Assembly (NCBI GenBank): GCA_030407315.1
Contig: JALQPE010002006.1
Location: 1 to 37,980, forward strand
Direction: 5' to 3'
From: Asparagopsis taxiformis
Taxonomy: Eukaryota > Rhodophyta > Florideophyceae > Bonnemaisoniales > Bonnemaisoniaceae
DNA: 37,980 nt
This document shows positions 7,912 to 17,618 of the stretch, one piece after another. How positions within the stretch are numbered: position 1 is the first letter of the stretch; every line of letters begins with the position of its first letter. The notes below the pieces were generated by a model, which saw only the letters and a list, made by a program, of their open reading frames with translations, was not told the DNA's origin and searched no databases. The translations under genes were made by a program, and so were the position numbers.

Positions 7912-10163
7912 AGTTGCATGCCGCAAAGTGTCATCTATTCATGACAAAAGTACGCTGGTGTGGACTAATTATCAGTAGCAACGGTGTTAAGATGGATCCA
8001 TCAAGGATGGAAGCGTTACTACGCATGCCATATCCAAAGACATGTGATCAGCTGCAACAGTTCATTTGTGCAGCCGGATGGATGCGCACTGGAATACCAC
8101 AGTTCACAACTGTAATTGAACCACTGGCTGTGCTTATGGAGGAAATTTATAAGATTGCAGGTACAAGGAAGAAGCGCAGACTAACAAAGTACGCCTTAGA
8201 TGCTAATGGATGGAATCATACTCACAGAGAGGCTTTCGAAAATGTGAAGCAAGCTTTGGCAAAGTCTGTTGTGTTGGCGCACCCCTCTGCATCAAAACTG
8301 ATATGTTTATTCACTGATGCCAGTGACAAACACTGGTCAGGAATCCTGACGCAAGTTCCACCCAATGACATTGATTTACCGTTTGCGGAACAGAAACATC
8401 AACCGTTGGCATTCTTGTCTGGATCATTTCATGGCGCAAGTTCAAGGTGGTCAACTCCTGAGAAGGAAGCAGCAGCTATCATATACAGTGTACAGAGGTT
8501 GGACTATCTATTAATGAGACCGGAAGGGTTTCATATATTTACAGATCACAGCAATTTGATCTTTATGTTCAATCCAGAGACAGCAGCCACGAGGCTAAAC
8601 AGGGCCAGTTTCTCCAAAGTACAGAGATGGGGTATGATACTCGCACAGTATCAATATACTATCATACATATATCAGGCGAGCAGAACTGTTGGGCCGACT
8701 TACTATCACGCTGGGGTGCAACAGAACTTAGAAACAAGGACGCTGAGCAAGAACATATGCGAGTAGCATCCTTGTGTCGTGCTCCCCTTTCTCCAGAGTA
8801 TGATCCCGACTTTACATGGCCGAATAAGGAAGACTTTTTAGCTTCGCAAGCCGCTGTTGATGATGCAGAGAAGCTGACAAACGTCTTGAGCATACAGGAT
8901 GGACTTCTGAAGACTAATTCTGGTGCGATATTCATACCTTCTAATGATACGCACATGCAATTACGAGTTTGTGTGGTTGGTCATTGCGGGAAGGCGGGGC
9001 ATCGTGGATTCGATAGCACGTATGAAGCAATCAAGAGTTGTTTCTATTGGCCGTCTTTGCGAGCAGACGTCAGGCATTTCTGCAAATCGTGTCTGCACTG
9101 TCTGGCAACATCAGGAAGCCAAAGAATTGAGCGCCCAAGAGGACATGCTATACATGCAACCAAGGTCAACGAGGTAATACATTTTGACTTCTTATATATG
9201 GGTGCGAGTGACACAAAGGACCAATACGTCATGATCATCAAGGATGATTTGTCGAATTATACATGGTTACAATCATCAAGGGAAGCTGATGCATTTTCTG
9301 CGTCAATTGCATTGCTGCAATGGTTCGCTGCTCTTGGTACGCCGCGAATATGGGTAAGTGATCGAGGATCACACTTCAAAAATAAGTTGGTTGATTATAT
9401 TAATCGAGCTATGCATTGTCAACACCACTTTACCACACCTAATACTCCTCATGCTAATGGAACTGTTGAACGAGTATGCAGAGAAGTCCTGAGGTGTTGC
9501 AGAGCGCTCCTATCCGAGTTCAGGCTGAAGGAAACAGAGTGGCCGCATGTTCTGCACATTGTGCAATCGGTGCTCAACAACTCTGTAGTTGCAAGCTTGG
9601 GAAATCGAGCTCCGATAACTGTGTTTACAGGAATAGAGCCAGACAGTCCTTTAAAGTTCCTCTTACCGCCTGCTGTTGCAAAGCCAAGGGCAATTGCAGA
9701 GGTGAAGCTACTACAATCAATCAAGATTGAAGGACTACACAAGTCATTGGAGGCCATACATCGCGATGTTACAGAGCGAAAAACGAAGCAAAGGTGTGCA
9801 GATGTAAAAAGGCATAATGCAAAAACGTTTGTACATGAAACCAACTTTGATGTTGGCGACTTTGTTTTGGTAGCGAAGCGACTGAATAAGGATGGGCATA
9901 AGTTGCAGATGCAGTGGTTGGGACCCCAGCGAGTTTTGAGGGAGGAGTCGGAATGGGTATATGAGTGTGAGGATTTAATCAATGGAAAGGTTTCATTGGT
10001 ACACGCGAACAGGTTGAAATTCTATGCAGACTCACAGCTCAATGTTACACAAGAACTACTGGATACTATAGACCACAATGATCGGCATTATAATACTGTG
10101 TCCAGACTTCTGGATTTGCGTTATAATCGCGCCAAGAAATGCTACGAAGTGCAAGTATCATGA
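7890..10163 (+). CDS. pol: Gypsy pol, RT C-terminus, RNase H, integrase
   Basis: A 757-codon frame beginning LCKQFNLKLHAAKC, the RT block after the active site, so it continues the previous frame across a one-base slip. RNase H follows with CLFTDAS, PEKEAAAI, IFTDHSNL and NCWADLLSR, giving the acidic residues expected. Integrase has an H2C2-type region (VVGHCGKAGHRG ... FCKSCLHC). Its catalytic core has Asp codons at 9186 and 9360 and Glu at 9468, and the second Asp and the Glu are separated by exactly 35 residues (DD35E). A GPQRVL/HANRLKFY segment near 9920-10020 fits the GPY/F-type module. The frame ends at TGA 10161-10163 in the middle of a chromodomain. Its start is not a real initiator; it would need fusion with the upstream frame. 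Confidence 0.88.
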   Translation: MCKQFNLKLHAAKCHLFMTKVRWCGLIISSNGVKMDPSRMEALLRMPYPKTCDQLQQFICAAGWMRTGIPQFTTVIEPLAVLMEEIYKIAGTRKKRRLTKYALDANGWNHTHREAFENVKQALAKSVVLAHPSASKLICLFTDASDKHWSGILTQVPPNDIDLPFAEQKHQPLAFLSGSFHGASSRWSTPEKEAAAIIYSVQRLDYLLMRPEGFHIFTDHSNLIFMFNPETAATRLNRASFSKVQRWGMILAQYQYTIIHISGEQNCWADLLSRWGATELRNKDAEQEHMRVASLCRAPLSPEYDPDFTWPNKEDFLASQAAVDDAEKLTNVLSIQDGLLKTNSGAIFIPSNDTHMQLRVCVVGHCGKAGHRGFDSTYEAIKSCFYWPSLRADVRHFCKSCLHCLATSGSQRIERPRGHAIHATKVNEVIHFDFLYMGASDTKDQYVMIIKDDLSNYTWLQSSREADAFSASIALLQWFAALGTPRIWVSDRGSHFKNKLVDYINRAMHCQHHFTTPNTPHANGTVERVCREVLRCCRALLSEFRLKETEWPHVLHIVQSVLNNSVVASLGNRAPITVFTGIEPDSPLKFLLPPAVAKPRAIAEVKLLQSIKIEGLHKSLEAIHRDVTERKTKQRCADVKRHNAKTFVHETNFDVGDFVLVAKRLNKDGHKLQMQWLGPQRVLREESEWVYECEDLINGKVSLVHANRLKFYADSQLNVTQELLDTIDHNDRHYNTVSRLLDLRYNRAKKCYEVQVS

Positions 10164-10375
10164 AGAGGGTTTAGTCATGAAGAGCCGACGTGGGAGCCAA
10201 TTTATAATATGGAAGAGGACATACCTGATATGCTGCGCAAGTTTCTGGAAAGCTATCCAGACAAAGGAAAAGTGCAGAGAGCATTGAGTTCTCTCGCCGG
10301 AGTAGCTCGCACTGAAAGAGAGGAGTGTAGACCGGCGAAACCTGGTCCAACAGAATTGGCAAATGACATTGAATG
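10099..10375 (+). pseudogene. Chromodomain of gypsy integrase interrupted by TGA
   Basis: SRLLDLRYNRAKKCYEVQVS matches the first half of a chromodomain. After the TGA at 10161 the same frame continues with RGFSHEEPTWEPIYNMEED and a terminal helix, the second half. The TGA stands where the conserved tryptophan (normally in V-K-W-K-G) belongs, consistent with a TGG to TGA change. The frame then runs into the 3' LTR and stops at about 10375. Chromodomains of this kind guide integrase to methylated-histone chromatin, so this copy's integrase would lose targeting. Confidence 0.75.
10314..10325 (+). other. Polypurine tract
   Basis: GAAAGAGAGGAG immediately upstream of the 3' LTR. It is the expected plus-strand primer of reverse transcription and fixes the LTR start at 10326. 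Confidence 0.7.
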
Positions 10376-10717
10376 ATTGGGGTAAGTTGTTTTCAGTGCC
10401 GGATTACTGATATATGGATCTCCAATTAATAACATTATTCAATGTTGTTAATTAACGGGAGAATAACGGCCTATTCAATATACACTCGAGTTCGGTACCA
10501 TTCAGCATGCGTCCATGCTAAATGACTATTACAGCAGCTGAAACGATCCCGGAATCAGTACAGCACACTGCTTGTCATCACAAGCACCTCGCGGCAGTAG
10601 TAGAAGATGTTCGGGGTATAAATACACCAAGGTAGCGATGGTAGAAGGGGAATAGAAGCTAAGCGGGCTCATGAGCCCTAGCAGACTGATTAAAGGAACA
10701 CGGCTAAGGCTGTTCCA
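10326..10717 (+). repeat. 3' LTR of gypsy element
   Basis: Direct repeat of 5062-5453, about 99% identical. Only 7 bp (10718-10724) separate it from the LTR of the next retroelement. Confidence 0.88.
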
Positions 10718-10724
10718 GCTATAC

Positions 10725-11134
10725 TGTCACGGGAGCGCACAGTGAATATTAAATTTAATATTTTCGACTTTGAAAGAATTTACATACTTTATTGTTAGAG
10801 CTTGTCACTGTATGCTTCGTGTCGTAGACGAAACATCATCACGGCGCACTGAGGATTACAACTATTCCAACATTGATTCCTAACTTCCCAATTTGTTCAG
10901 TGACCGTTCCGTTGCGGAAACAATTTGGTCGGAGGAATTGTTCGGTACAGTTCTATTCACTACTTTCCTTCCTTTATTCGATACAATTCTATTCTCTACT
11001 TTCCCTTTATCCTTTCTACGATGTATCTTGCCTTGCTATAAGTACACATTTGGTCTGCACTACTTTCAGTAAATCAAGTCAGCAAAGTGGTACACTGCTG
11101 CGACGACTATCATCTTTTTTCTCGGGTTCTAGCA
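10725..11134 (+). repeat. 5' LTR of copia element 2
   Basis: About 410 bp, starting TGTCACGGGA and ending TTCTAGCA just before the primer site. The partner LTR is not in the window. A short internal duplication of the type TTCTATTC-CTACTTTCC occurs near 10950 and 10987. A TATAAG box lies at 11037-11042. Confidence 0.7.
11037..11042 (+). promoter_or_regulatory. TATA-like box in copia LTR
   Basis: GCTATAAGTACA, about 185 bp before the gag ATG. Confidence 0.4.
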
Positions 11135-11152
11135 GGTTATGGGCCCAGAGCC
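11135..11152 (+). other. Primer binding site
   Basis: GGTTATGGGCCCAGAGCC directly after the LTR. It resembles the corresponding site of the minus-strand copia element at 1063-1050. The tRNA is not identified. Confidence 0.5.
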
Positions 11153-11222
11153 TAGTCGCTTGTATCCTTTGTTCACTGAAACGCATTGAAAGATCCCCTG
11201 CGGATTTTTATTGAAACAGACC

Positions 11223-12758
11223 ATGGCTGATGATGACAAGATCCGCATAAAGCCTTTAGACGAGAGGGGAGATTATCGTCTTTGGAAAATACGAATCGAA
11301 GCGGCTTGTGATGCAAAAGACCTCACGGAATCATTATTCACTGAAGCTAATCCGTATGAATCAGACAGCCCCAAGTATGCCGCGTTCCAGACGGCCGAAC
11401 GAAAGGCAAGCTTCATTATCATCCATGCATTGAATGACAAACCTCTCCGTGTAGTGAGATCTGAAGTCGGAAATCCATACAGGATGTTGAAGAAACTAGA
11501 TGAGCGCTATGACTCAAAAACAACTGCTTCGCGCATATCGAAAATGAGTGAGCTTGTATCACTTCGTTACAATTCTATACACATGGACATGGGTACACAC
11601 GTTGATCAAATGGCAAGCATTCTGGAGCAATTGGAATCAATGGATACAAAAATACAAGAGGAACTTGCCGTCGCCTTGCTGGTTGCATCTATTGAAACAC
11701 CAGAACTATCGGCTGTCACAGCTGCTATCAAGACATTATCTGATGACAGAGCAATCTGGGATGATGTAACACAGCGTTTAATCGAAGAACAACGTGCTGC
11801 AAGTCAGAAAACGAGACAAGAGCGATCCAATGCTGCTGGTAAGCAACACAATGTCTGTGACATATGTAATCGCCGAGGCCATAAGACATCTAGATGTTAC
11901 CTGAACCCTAAGAATCCGAACAATCGTCTGAATATATCAAATGAATCTCATAATCATACCACATCGGCCAATATATCAGAAAATCCAACAAAACCAGACA
12001 AACGAATCAAGGAGAAGAAGACATATAAGAAGGACATTCGTGCTGCTGTCGCCAGATCAATGGCAGCAAAGACTACGAACAATTCCTCATTGATGCTAGA
12101 CTCTGGCACAACATCCCACATGACACAGAGCATTAACTCTCTTGATGATATAGTTAGTTGCAATATCCCTATTGCACTTGGTGATGATTCAACAATAACT
12201 GCAAAACACAAAGGGTCACGCGATGTTAACTGGAGTAATTCGTCCGGAACATCAACAGTGAGGCTTACAAACGTGCTTGAATCAGATGAGCTTGCCATGG
12301 ACCTACTGTCAGTGCCTGCTCTTGCCCAAAAGGGAATATGTGTGCTATTTGCCCCACAGAAGGCATTCATGATTGATTCAGAGAATAAGAATTCAATAAT
12401 AGGTACTGCCTACCGTGATAGTAGTGATTTATACTACATTGGAACTAATGAAACTGAGCCTCTCCCTCAAGATATCAATGAAAGCGAACGTTGTGCTGTC
12501 GAAACATGTATGGCAATATTAACTCGTCAAGATTCCGATCGAAACACTTCAGGAGGGTCGAACAATTATAAGAAAAGCAGAATTAATGAATTTGGTATGA
12601 GTGACGAAGAATCTAGTTCTTTAGCAGGCACTCAGCCTTTCAATCCCGATTACAACACACAAGTTTATCCAGAGATGATCGATCTTGGAAATATTAAGCA
12701 CATAGAGCGAAGCGGAATTGGTGAAAAGGGAAGTTTATCGAGTCTATGGCATCGCTGA
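11223..12758 (+). CDS. gag: Copia Gag, zinc knuckle and protease, ended by in-frame TGA
   Basis: Starts at ATG 11223 in a good context (CAGACCATGG). The N-terminal Gag has the typical W-K-I-R opening (YRLWKIRIEAACDAKDL), then helical core blocks (LKKLDERYDSKT, VDQMASILEQLESM). A complete CCHC knuckle, CDICNRRGHKTSRC, occupies residues 212-225. Retropepsin begins with LMLDSGTTSHMT, catalytic Asp at residue 293. The frame ends at TGA 12756-12758 within the GAG-pre-integrase sequence LWHR-stop-LSHFG. The next frame continues without a shift. One base change (probably CGA to TGA, a CpG transition) therefore splits an otherwise single polyprotein frame from 11223 to the transposon insertion. Confidence 0.88.
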   Translation: MADDDKIRIKPLDERGDYRLWKIRIEAACDAKDLTESLFTEANPYESDSPKYAAFQTAERKASFIIIHALNDKPLRVVRSEVGNPYRMLKKLDERYDSKTTASRISKMSELVSLRYNSIHMDMGTHVDQMASILEQLESMDTKIQEELAVALLVASIETPELSAVTAAIKTLSDDRAIWDDVTQRLIEEQRAASQKTRQERSNAAGKQHNVCDICNRRGHKTSRCYLNPKNPNNRLNISNESHNHTTSANISENPTKPDKRIKEKKTYKKDIRAAVARSMAAKTTNNSSLMLDSGTTSHMTQSINSLDDIVSCNIPIALGDDSTITAKHKGSRDVNWSNSSGTSTVRLTNVLESDELAMDLLSVPALAQKGICVLFAPQKAFMIDSENKNSIIGTAYRDSSDLYYIGTNETEPLPQDINESERCAVETCMAILTRQDSDRNTSGGSNNYKKSRINEFGMSDEESSSLAGTQPFNPDYNTQVYPEMIDLGNIKHIERSGIGEKGSLSSLWHR

Positions 12759-15053
12759 TTGTCGCATTTCGGATCACATCGTATCATTGAACGAATGATC
12801 TCGGACGGAAAGCTTCCTTCACCGAATAGAAGCTCGCTTGGATGTACTCCTTGTGATAAGGGTAAGTTTCGACGCAAATATGAAGGAAGTTTGACCAGAG
12901 CTTTATGTCCAGGCTATCTACATACGGACGTTGTCGGTCCGATTGATCCTGCAAGTGACGCTGGTCATCGATACTTCCTTACAATAGTCGACGAATACTC
13001 TCGATTTATTGATGTCAAACTGCTCAAGTCTAAAGACGAAGCATCGACTGGAATAATTCAATATGTTGCATTCTTTGAGCGTCAAACTGGAACATCTGTT
13101 CTCGCACTCCACTCCGATGGAGGCACAGAGTTCAAAAGAGCACAGAAGGAATTGAAGGACAAAGGAGTAATCATTACAACAACAACGCCATACACACCGC
13201 CCTCTAATGGACTTGCCGAGCGCTCACAAGGATCATTGCTCACAGGAGCCAGATCTGTTCTGTCAGAATCAAAGCTCCCTCTAACGTTTTGGGTCGATGC
13301 AATTAAGCATGTCACTCAATGCAAAAATGCAGTGACACATTCTTCCACTAAGGAAATACCTCACGAACGTTTGTATCGCAAGAAGAACAATGACTTGAAA
13401 CATATACGCCCATTTGGCTGCAATGTAATTGTATTGCCAAACAAGAAGTCGTTCAAGAAGTTTGCAACTCGCTCTATTGACGGAATAAACCTAGGGCATA
13501 TTCGAGGAGGCTTATACAAGATACTGACAAAGGAATCAGTCATAATTACAAAGCATGTACGCTTCAATGAGGAAGTATTCTCTGGCCTGTCTCTGTTCGA
13601 TACAGAGAGACCATTGCAAGACAGAAAAACCAGGAATGAACTATCGCACGTTGTATCCAAGGATGATGATGAACTAAATGCACAGTTCATAGCCCCTGTA
13701 ACTTTAGAATATTCAGATTCTAATGAAAGTGACGCAGAAGCTTCCATTGACACTGCAGAATATCAAGATGTCAGTGGACGTTTGAGCACAGAGCAAGAAG
13801 AAAATGAATGCTATGATGATATCAACTCCATTGAAGATGATACAGTTACAATTACTGGGCTGTTTCCAGAATCAAATGATGACACTGAGAGCAATTCGAC
13901 TCAGGATTTCCAGAACAGTGATCAATACAGAGCAACGCCGGCTCTACCCAAGACAATTAGTACCTCTGATGAGCCGAGTATCAAGTCGGCTCTACAATCT
14001 CCCGAGCGGGACCATTGGTTGAGGGCTATAGAGGAGGAATTTGATTCATTGGAAAAGAGTGGAAGCTATACTGAATTGGATCAATCGTCTGCAATTGATC
14101 CTACCACTAAGACACTTCCATCCGGAATAATATTGAAGATGAAGAGAGATGAACGTGGCAGCCCGTCTCGATTTAAAGCCAGACTAGTGGCACGAGGGAA
14201 TCTGCAAAGACTAATCGGTGGAGAATACGCTGAGCTATATGCGCCGGTTGCATGCTTTGATCTCTTCCGTATACTACTGGTTCTTAGTGCTGAATTCGGG
14301 TGGACGCGTTGTCATATTGACATCAAGTCTGCATTTCTCTATGCAAAACTACCAAGTACAATGAAAATATTGCTCAAGCTCCCTTCCATTGATGGAATAA
14401 TGAGAGCTAATGGAGATACAGTGATTCTGATCAAATCATTATACGGTTTGCGACAAGCACCGAAGCTATGGTATCAAGAATTAACGAAAGTTCTGCGATC
14501 TCTCGGATTCACGCCACTGAAGTCAAACGAATGTATGTTTATATTGTCTACATCGAAAGGAATGGTCTTACTGCTAGCCTATGTTGATGATCTCGCCCTA
14601 TTTGGAGATCAAAAGATGGTTGAGGAGGTGAAAAAGAGGCTTTCTTCCGTATTTGATACAACAGATCTGGGCAGAAGCGAGTTTTTACTCGGTGTGAGGA
14701 TCAAGAACTCAGATTCTATACACATTTCACAGCAAGCACTTGCAGAAAAGGTTATAAGCTTGTGTAATATGTATACCGCCAAATCCACAAATATTCCACT
14801 ACCTCTAGGACATATTCTCTATGAAGCCAAACAAGATCTCACGGAGAATGAGAATGCTGAAATGAGTAATGTTCCCTACACCCCTGTACTAGGAGCTCTT
14901 CTATATCTGGCAACGCATACACGCCCGGATCTATCAGCTGCAGTCTCCATGCTCGGAAAATTTCAAGCTGCGCCAGCCCCGAGACACTGGAAGGTAATGA
15001 AACATGTCGTTAGATACCTTATTGGTACAAAGACATTGGGTATATTGATCAAC
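12759..15053 (+). CDS. pol: Copia integrase and reverse transcriptase, truncated
   Basis: In-frame continuation after the TGA. It opens with the end of the integrase zinc region (GCTPCDKGKF). The core has Asp codons at 12927 (HTDVVGP) and 13116 (HSDGGTEF) and Glu at 13218 (NGLAERSQG). A variable acidic linker follows, then RT with SRFKARLVARGN, DIKSAFLYAKLP, KSLYGLRQAPKLWY and YVDD at 14580-14591. The last retroelement residues are around GTKTLGILIN (15024-15053), which normally precede RNase H. The frame stays open to 15128, but those 25 codons translate the inserted transposon's terminal repeat. RNase H and the C-terminus are therefore missing here. Confidence 0.88.
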
Positions 15054-15099
15054 GTCTGTGTTTTCGGAAGTGGACGCGGACGTCCAGTCTCTCTAGTAC
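15054..15099 (+). repeat. Left terminal inverted repeat
   Basis: The first 33 bp match the right end with 2 mismatches. After 4 unmatched bases, CTCTAGTAC matches again at the same offset. It contains GGACGCGGACGTCC. Confidence 0.75.
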
Positions 15100-15137
15100 G
15101 GGTCCTAGTCGGCCCCGAGATTTACTAGAACAAAAGA

Positions 15138-15182
15138 ACGTCCGCGTCCAAAAAAAAATAAAAATTTTTTGGATGCGGACGT
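15138..15182. repeat. Imperfect palindrome (hairpin) next to left TIR
   Basis: The arms ACGTCCGCGTCC and GGATGCGGACGT are separated by an A/T-rich core of A and T runs. The arms repeat the GGACG-CGGACGTCC motif of the TIR. It may be a transposase-binding or structural site. Confidence 0.5.
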
Positions 15183-15787
15183 CCACTTTCTCTAGTACAT
15201 ATGGCGGAATACTAGGGCCCGACATCCACTTTCTCTAGTACATATGGCGGAATACTAGGACCCGACATCCACTTTCTCTAGTACATATGGCGGAATACTA
15301 GGACCCGACATCCACTTTCTCTAGTACATATGGCGGAATACTAGGACCCGACATCCACTTTCTCTAGTACGTTTGGCGGAATACTAGGACCCGACATCCA
15401 CTTTCTCTAGTACATATGGCGGAATACTAGGACCCGACATCCACTTTCTCTAGTACGTTTGGCGGAATACTAGGACCCGACATCCACTTTCTCTAGTACA
15501 TATGGCGGAATACTAGGACCCGACATCCACTTTCTCTAGTACATATGGCGGAATACTAGGACCCGACATCCACTTTCTCTAGTACATATGGCGGAATACT
15601 AGGACCCGACATCCACTTTCTCTAGTACATATGGCGGAATACTAGGACCCGACATCCACTTTCTCTAGTACATATGGCGGAATACTAGGACCCGACATCC
15701 ACTTTCTCTAGTACATATGGCGGAATACTAGGACCCGACATCCACTTTCTCTAGTACATATGGCGGAATACTAGGACCCGACATCCA
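15183..15787 (+). repeat. 43-bp tandem repeat array, 14 units
   Basis: The motif GGCGGAATACTAG recurs exactly every 43 bp from 15203 to 15762, giving 14 units. Units are almost identical; two carry CGTTT instead of CATAT, and the first has GGGCCC instead of GGACCC. Each unit holds the inverted pair CTAGTA...TACTAG around CATATGG and ends with a GACATCC. CTAGTA/TACTAG also occurs near the right end of the element. Confidence 0.95.
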
Positions 15788-15904
15788 GTATACAATATAT
15801 CAGCGAAAACCGGGAGGGAAGAAATTACAGCGGATGGTAAATTCAGGGCCCATATCGGACCGTATTTTATTCTCTCATTTAGGAAACTGCTCGTATACAA
15901 TACG

Positions 15905-16015
15905 TCTCTCTAGAATAGGGAATACATATCTGGTCAGAATAGGAAATAAATACCCGGTTAGAATAGGAAATAAATACCCGGTTAGAATAGGAAATACGTA
16001 TCCAGCCAGAATACA
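15905..16015 (+). repeat. 24-bp direct repeats, about 4 units
   Basis: AGAATAGGAAATAAATACCC-type units repeat at 24-bp spacing (two exact, flanking ones diverged). In one frame they would read R-I-G-N-K-Y-P-V, but the surrounding frame has no other sign of coding. I treat this as a simple tandem repeat. Confidence 0.75.
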
Positions 16016-16369
16016 AAATACCTGTCAGCATATCGTCGATCACCCATCTCCCTCACTATCGCGTTCTCCCTACCATCCGAACGCCATGCACCACCATCCG
16101 CACATACTGCAAGAACCCTCACGACCTAGATTACAAAAAATACGCTCCTTCCCAATACCATCCCCGCTTTCCTCGACACCACCCCAGCCCATTAAATCAT
16201 CAAGACATCAAACACGAACATGGTCAGCAAAATCTTACACCACTTGAAACGCACTCTCACTTCTATCGTATGCCCCAAAATATACACATACCAGAAACAC
16301 CTCACAGCTTCATTCCCCATCTTCCTACATCCCTTCTTCACTCTCCTTCAGTCCTGCCGTTCCTGCTTC
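16016..16369 (+). other. C-rich non-coding stretch
   Basis: Pyrimidine-rich plus strand with many CCC/CTC runs and no convincing gene. Its counterpart near the right end (36640-37620) is G-rich on the plus strand, so the two ends are alike when each is read inward. Confidence 0.4.
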
Positions 16370-17420
16370 ACCACTCCTGCATCACATACACAACATCAGA
16401 ATCAACCACAACAGTCAGACTCAAAAGCAACGCTTACCACGACAGATATCCTAGAAACTCCCTTACTTACCTCTCCGAGAGGATGACTGAATCATCCATC
16501 CTACACAAAATACAAACCATGATCCAAAAACCTTGCAATGAATAATCAAAGTCAGCAGTCCATATCTTCGCAAAACAAGTCTTGGTGCTCAGTAAAACTT
16601 ACCTTCTGTCATCAACATTCCTGCATCATCTACACAACATCGGAATCAACCACAACAGTCAGACTCAAAACCAACCTTCCATCACAGCATACTTTCAAAA
16701 CTCGCACACTTACCTTCGCTCCACACAATACACACCATGACTCAATAGGCTTCCAATGAAAAATATCGCATCAACGGAAATAGTCAGACTCAAAACCAAC
16801 CTTCCCTCGCTGCTTACTTTCAAAACTCGCACACTTACTTTACCTGTTCCATCCTGCACACAATAAAAACCATAAATCACGTAATCGTGTAGCCAAGAAA
16901 AGTAGTCAGCATTCCGCATCTTCGCACAACCGGTCTGGGCGCCCAATGTGACTTACCTTCCGTCATCACTATTCCTCCATCACCTACGCAACATCGGATT
17001 CAATCGCAACAGTCAGATTGAAAACCAACGTTTCCCTCGCTACATACCCTGAGAACTCGCAAATGTACCTCTCATCCATCCTACACACAATACAAACCAT
17101 GATCCAAAAACCTTGCAACTAACAATAATCATAGTCAGCAGTCCATATCTTCGCAAAGCACATCTTGGCACTCAATGAAACTTACCTTCCGTCATCAACA
17201 TTCCTGCATCATCTACACAACATCGGAATCAACCACAACAGTCAGACTCAAAATCAACCTTCCCTCACAGCATACTTTCAAAACTTCACGTACCTCTCTT
17301 CCATCCTCCGCTCAATACACACCATCAGTCAACAGGCTTCCCATGAAAAATATCGCATCAACGGAAATAGTCAGACTCAAAACCCACGCTTCCCTCAACG
17401 CATACCCTCGAGGGTAGAGG
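16370..17420 (+). repeat. Degenerate interspersed repeats in the left subterminal region
   Basis: Blocks such as CAACATCGGAATCAACCACA followed by ACAGTCAGACTCAAAA recur near 16390, 16635, 16990 and 17220. CATCAACGGAAATAGTCAGA recurs near 16770 and 17358. CATGATCCAAAAACCTTGCA recurs near 16518 and 17098. Unit spacing is irregular (about 230-355 bp) and copies differ by indels, so this is an old, rearranged tandem family. The short open frames crossing it are not consistent between copies. Confidence 0.75.
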
Positions 17421-17431
17421 ATGGAACGAAG

Positions 17432-17469
17432 GTACGTGCGCGAATCTTGATCAAGATTCGCGCACGTAC
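17432..17469. repeat. Perfect 38-bp palindrome
   Basis: The left arm GTACGTGCGCGAATCTTGA is followed directly by its exact reverse complement, with no spacer. It lies at the border between the degenerate repeats and the transposase upstream region. It could be a dimeric protein site, a replication or fold-back structure, or the scar of an inverted junction. Confidence 0.9.
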
Positions 17470-17492
17470 AAAGCAAAGTCGGTCAAAGAAGA

Positions 17493-17618
17493 TCAGTCGG
17501 TGATGAGGGCGGAGTGGAGCCTGCGGCGTCGACCGGACAGCTTTCTGCGTCCGCTTAAGTCTTGCTGTGCATACTCGAAATCATCGCCGGCAGTGAGATT
17601 GAGTATGGCCCAAGCCAT
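17493..17618 (-). CDS. Hypothetical 41-residue ORF
   Basis: From ATG 17618 (context GACCATGG) to TGA at 17493-17495. The product is rich in Arg near the C-terminus (SGRRKLSGRRRRL). No family was recognised. It may be a chance frame or a relic; a TATA-like AT-rich tract lies upstream on the same strand near 17670-17690. Confidence 0.15.
   Translation of the reverse strand: MAWAILNLTAGDDFEYAQQDLSGRRKLSGRRRRLHSALITD

Larger units (their letters stand above)
5062..10717 (+). mobile_element. Ty3/gypsy retrotransposon, chromodomain-bearing, near full length
   Basis: Two 392-bp direct LTRs (5062-5453 and 10326-10717) flank gag-protease, RT, RNase H, integrase and a C-terminal chromodomain remnant. 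This order (RT-RH-IN) defines Ty3/gypsy, and the chromodomain points to the chromovirus branch. A 12-nt purine tract GAAAGAGAGGAG abuts the 3' LTR. The LTRs differ by about 3 substitutions, so insertion was recent. The flanks GCTGT (5057-5061) and GCTAT (10718-10722) may be an imperfect target duplication. Coding is interrupted by frameshifts near 6845 and 7889 and by a TGA at 10161. Confidence 0.9.
10725..15053 (+). mobile_element. Ty1/copia retrotransposon, split by the giant transposon
   Basis: In order: an LTR (10725-11134), a primer site, gag with CCHC, protease, GAG-pre-integrase, integrase and RT. The order IN before RT defines Ty1/copia. The coding sequence stops being copia-like after GTKTLGILIN (15053), where RNase H should follow, and the DNA changes to the terminal repeat of another element. 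The continuation appears to be the 12 bases at 37969-37980, which rejoin in frame. The 3' LTR would then lie beyond the window. Confidence 0.85.

Noticed and set aside
10161..12758. Nuclear code with TGA reassigned
   Set aside because: Two premature TGAs suggest it, but the one in copia sits at an Arg position, the other at Trp, and intact genes end with normal stops including TGA. Point mutations in retroelements explain both.
15183..15787. CRISPR-like array
   Set aside because: The units are contiguous 43-bp tandem repeats with no unique spacers, in eukaryotic DNA.
15834..16247. 137-codon ORF over the 24-bp repeats
   Set aside because: The frame is open mainly because of the 24-bp repeat and pyrimidine richness; there is no domain and no conserved start context.
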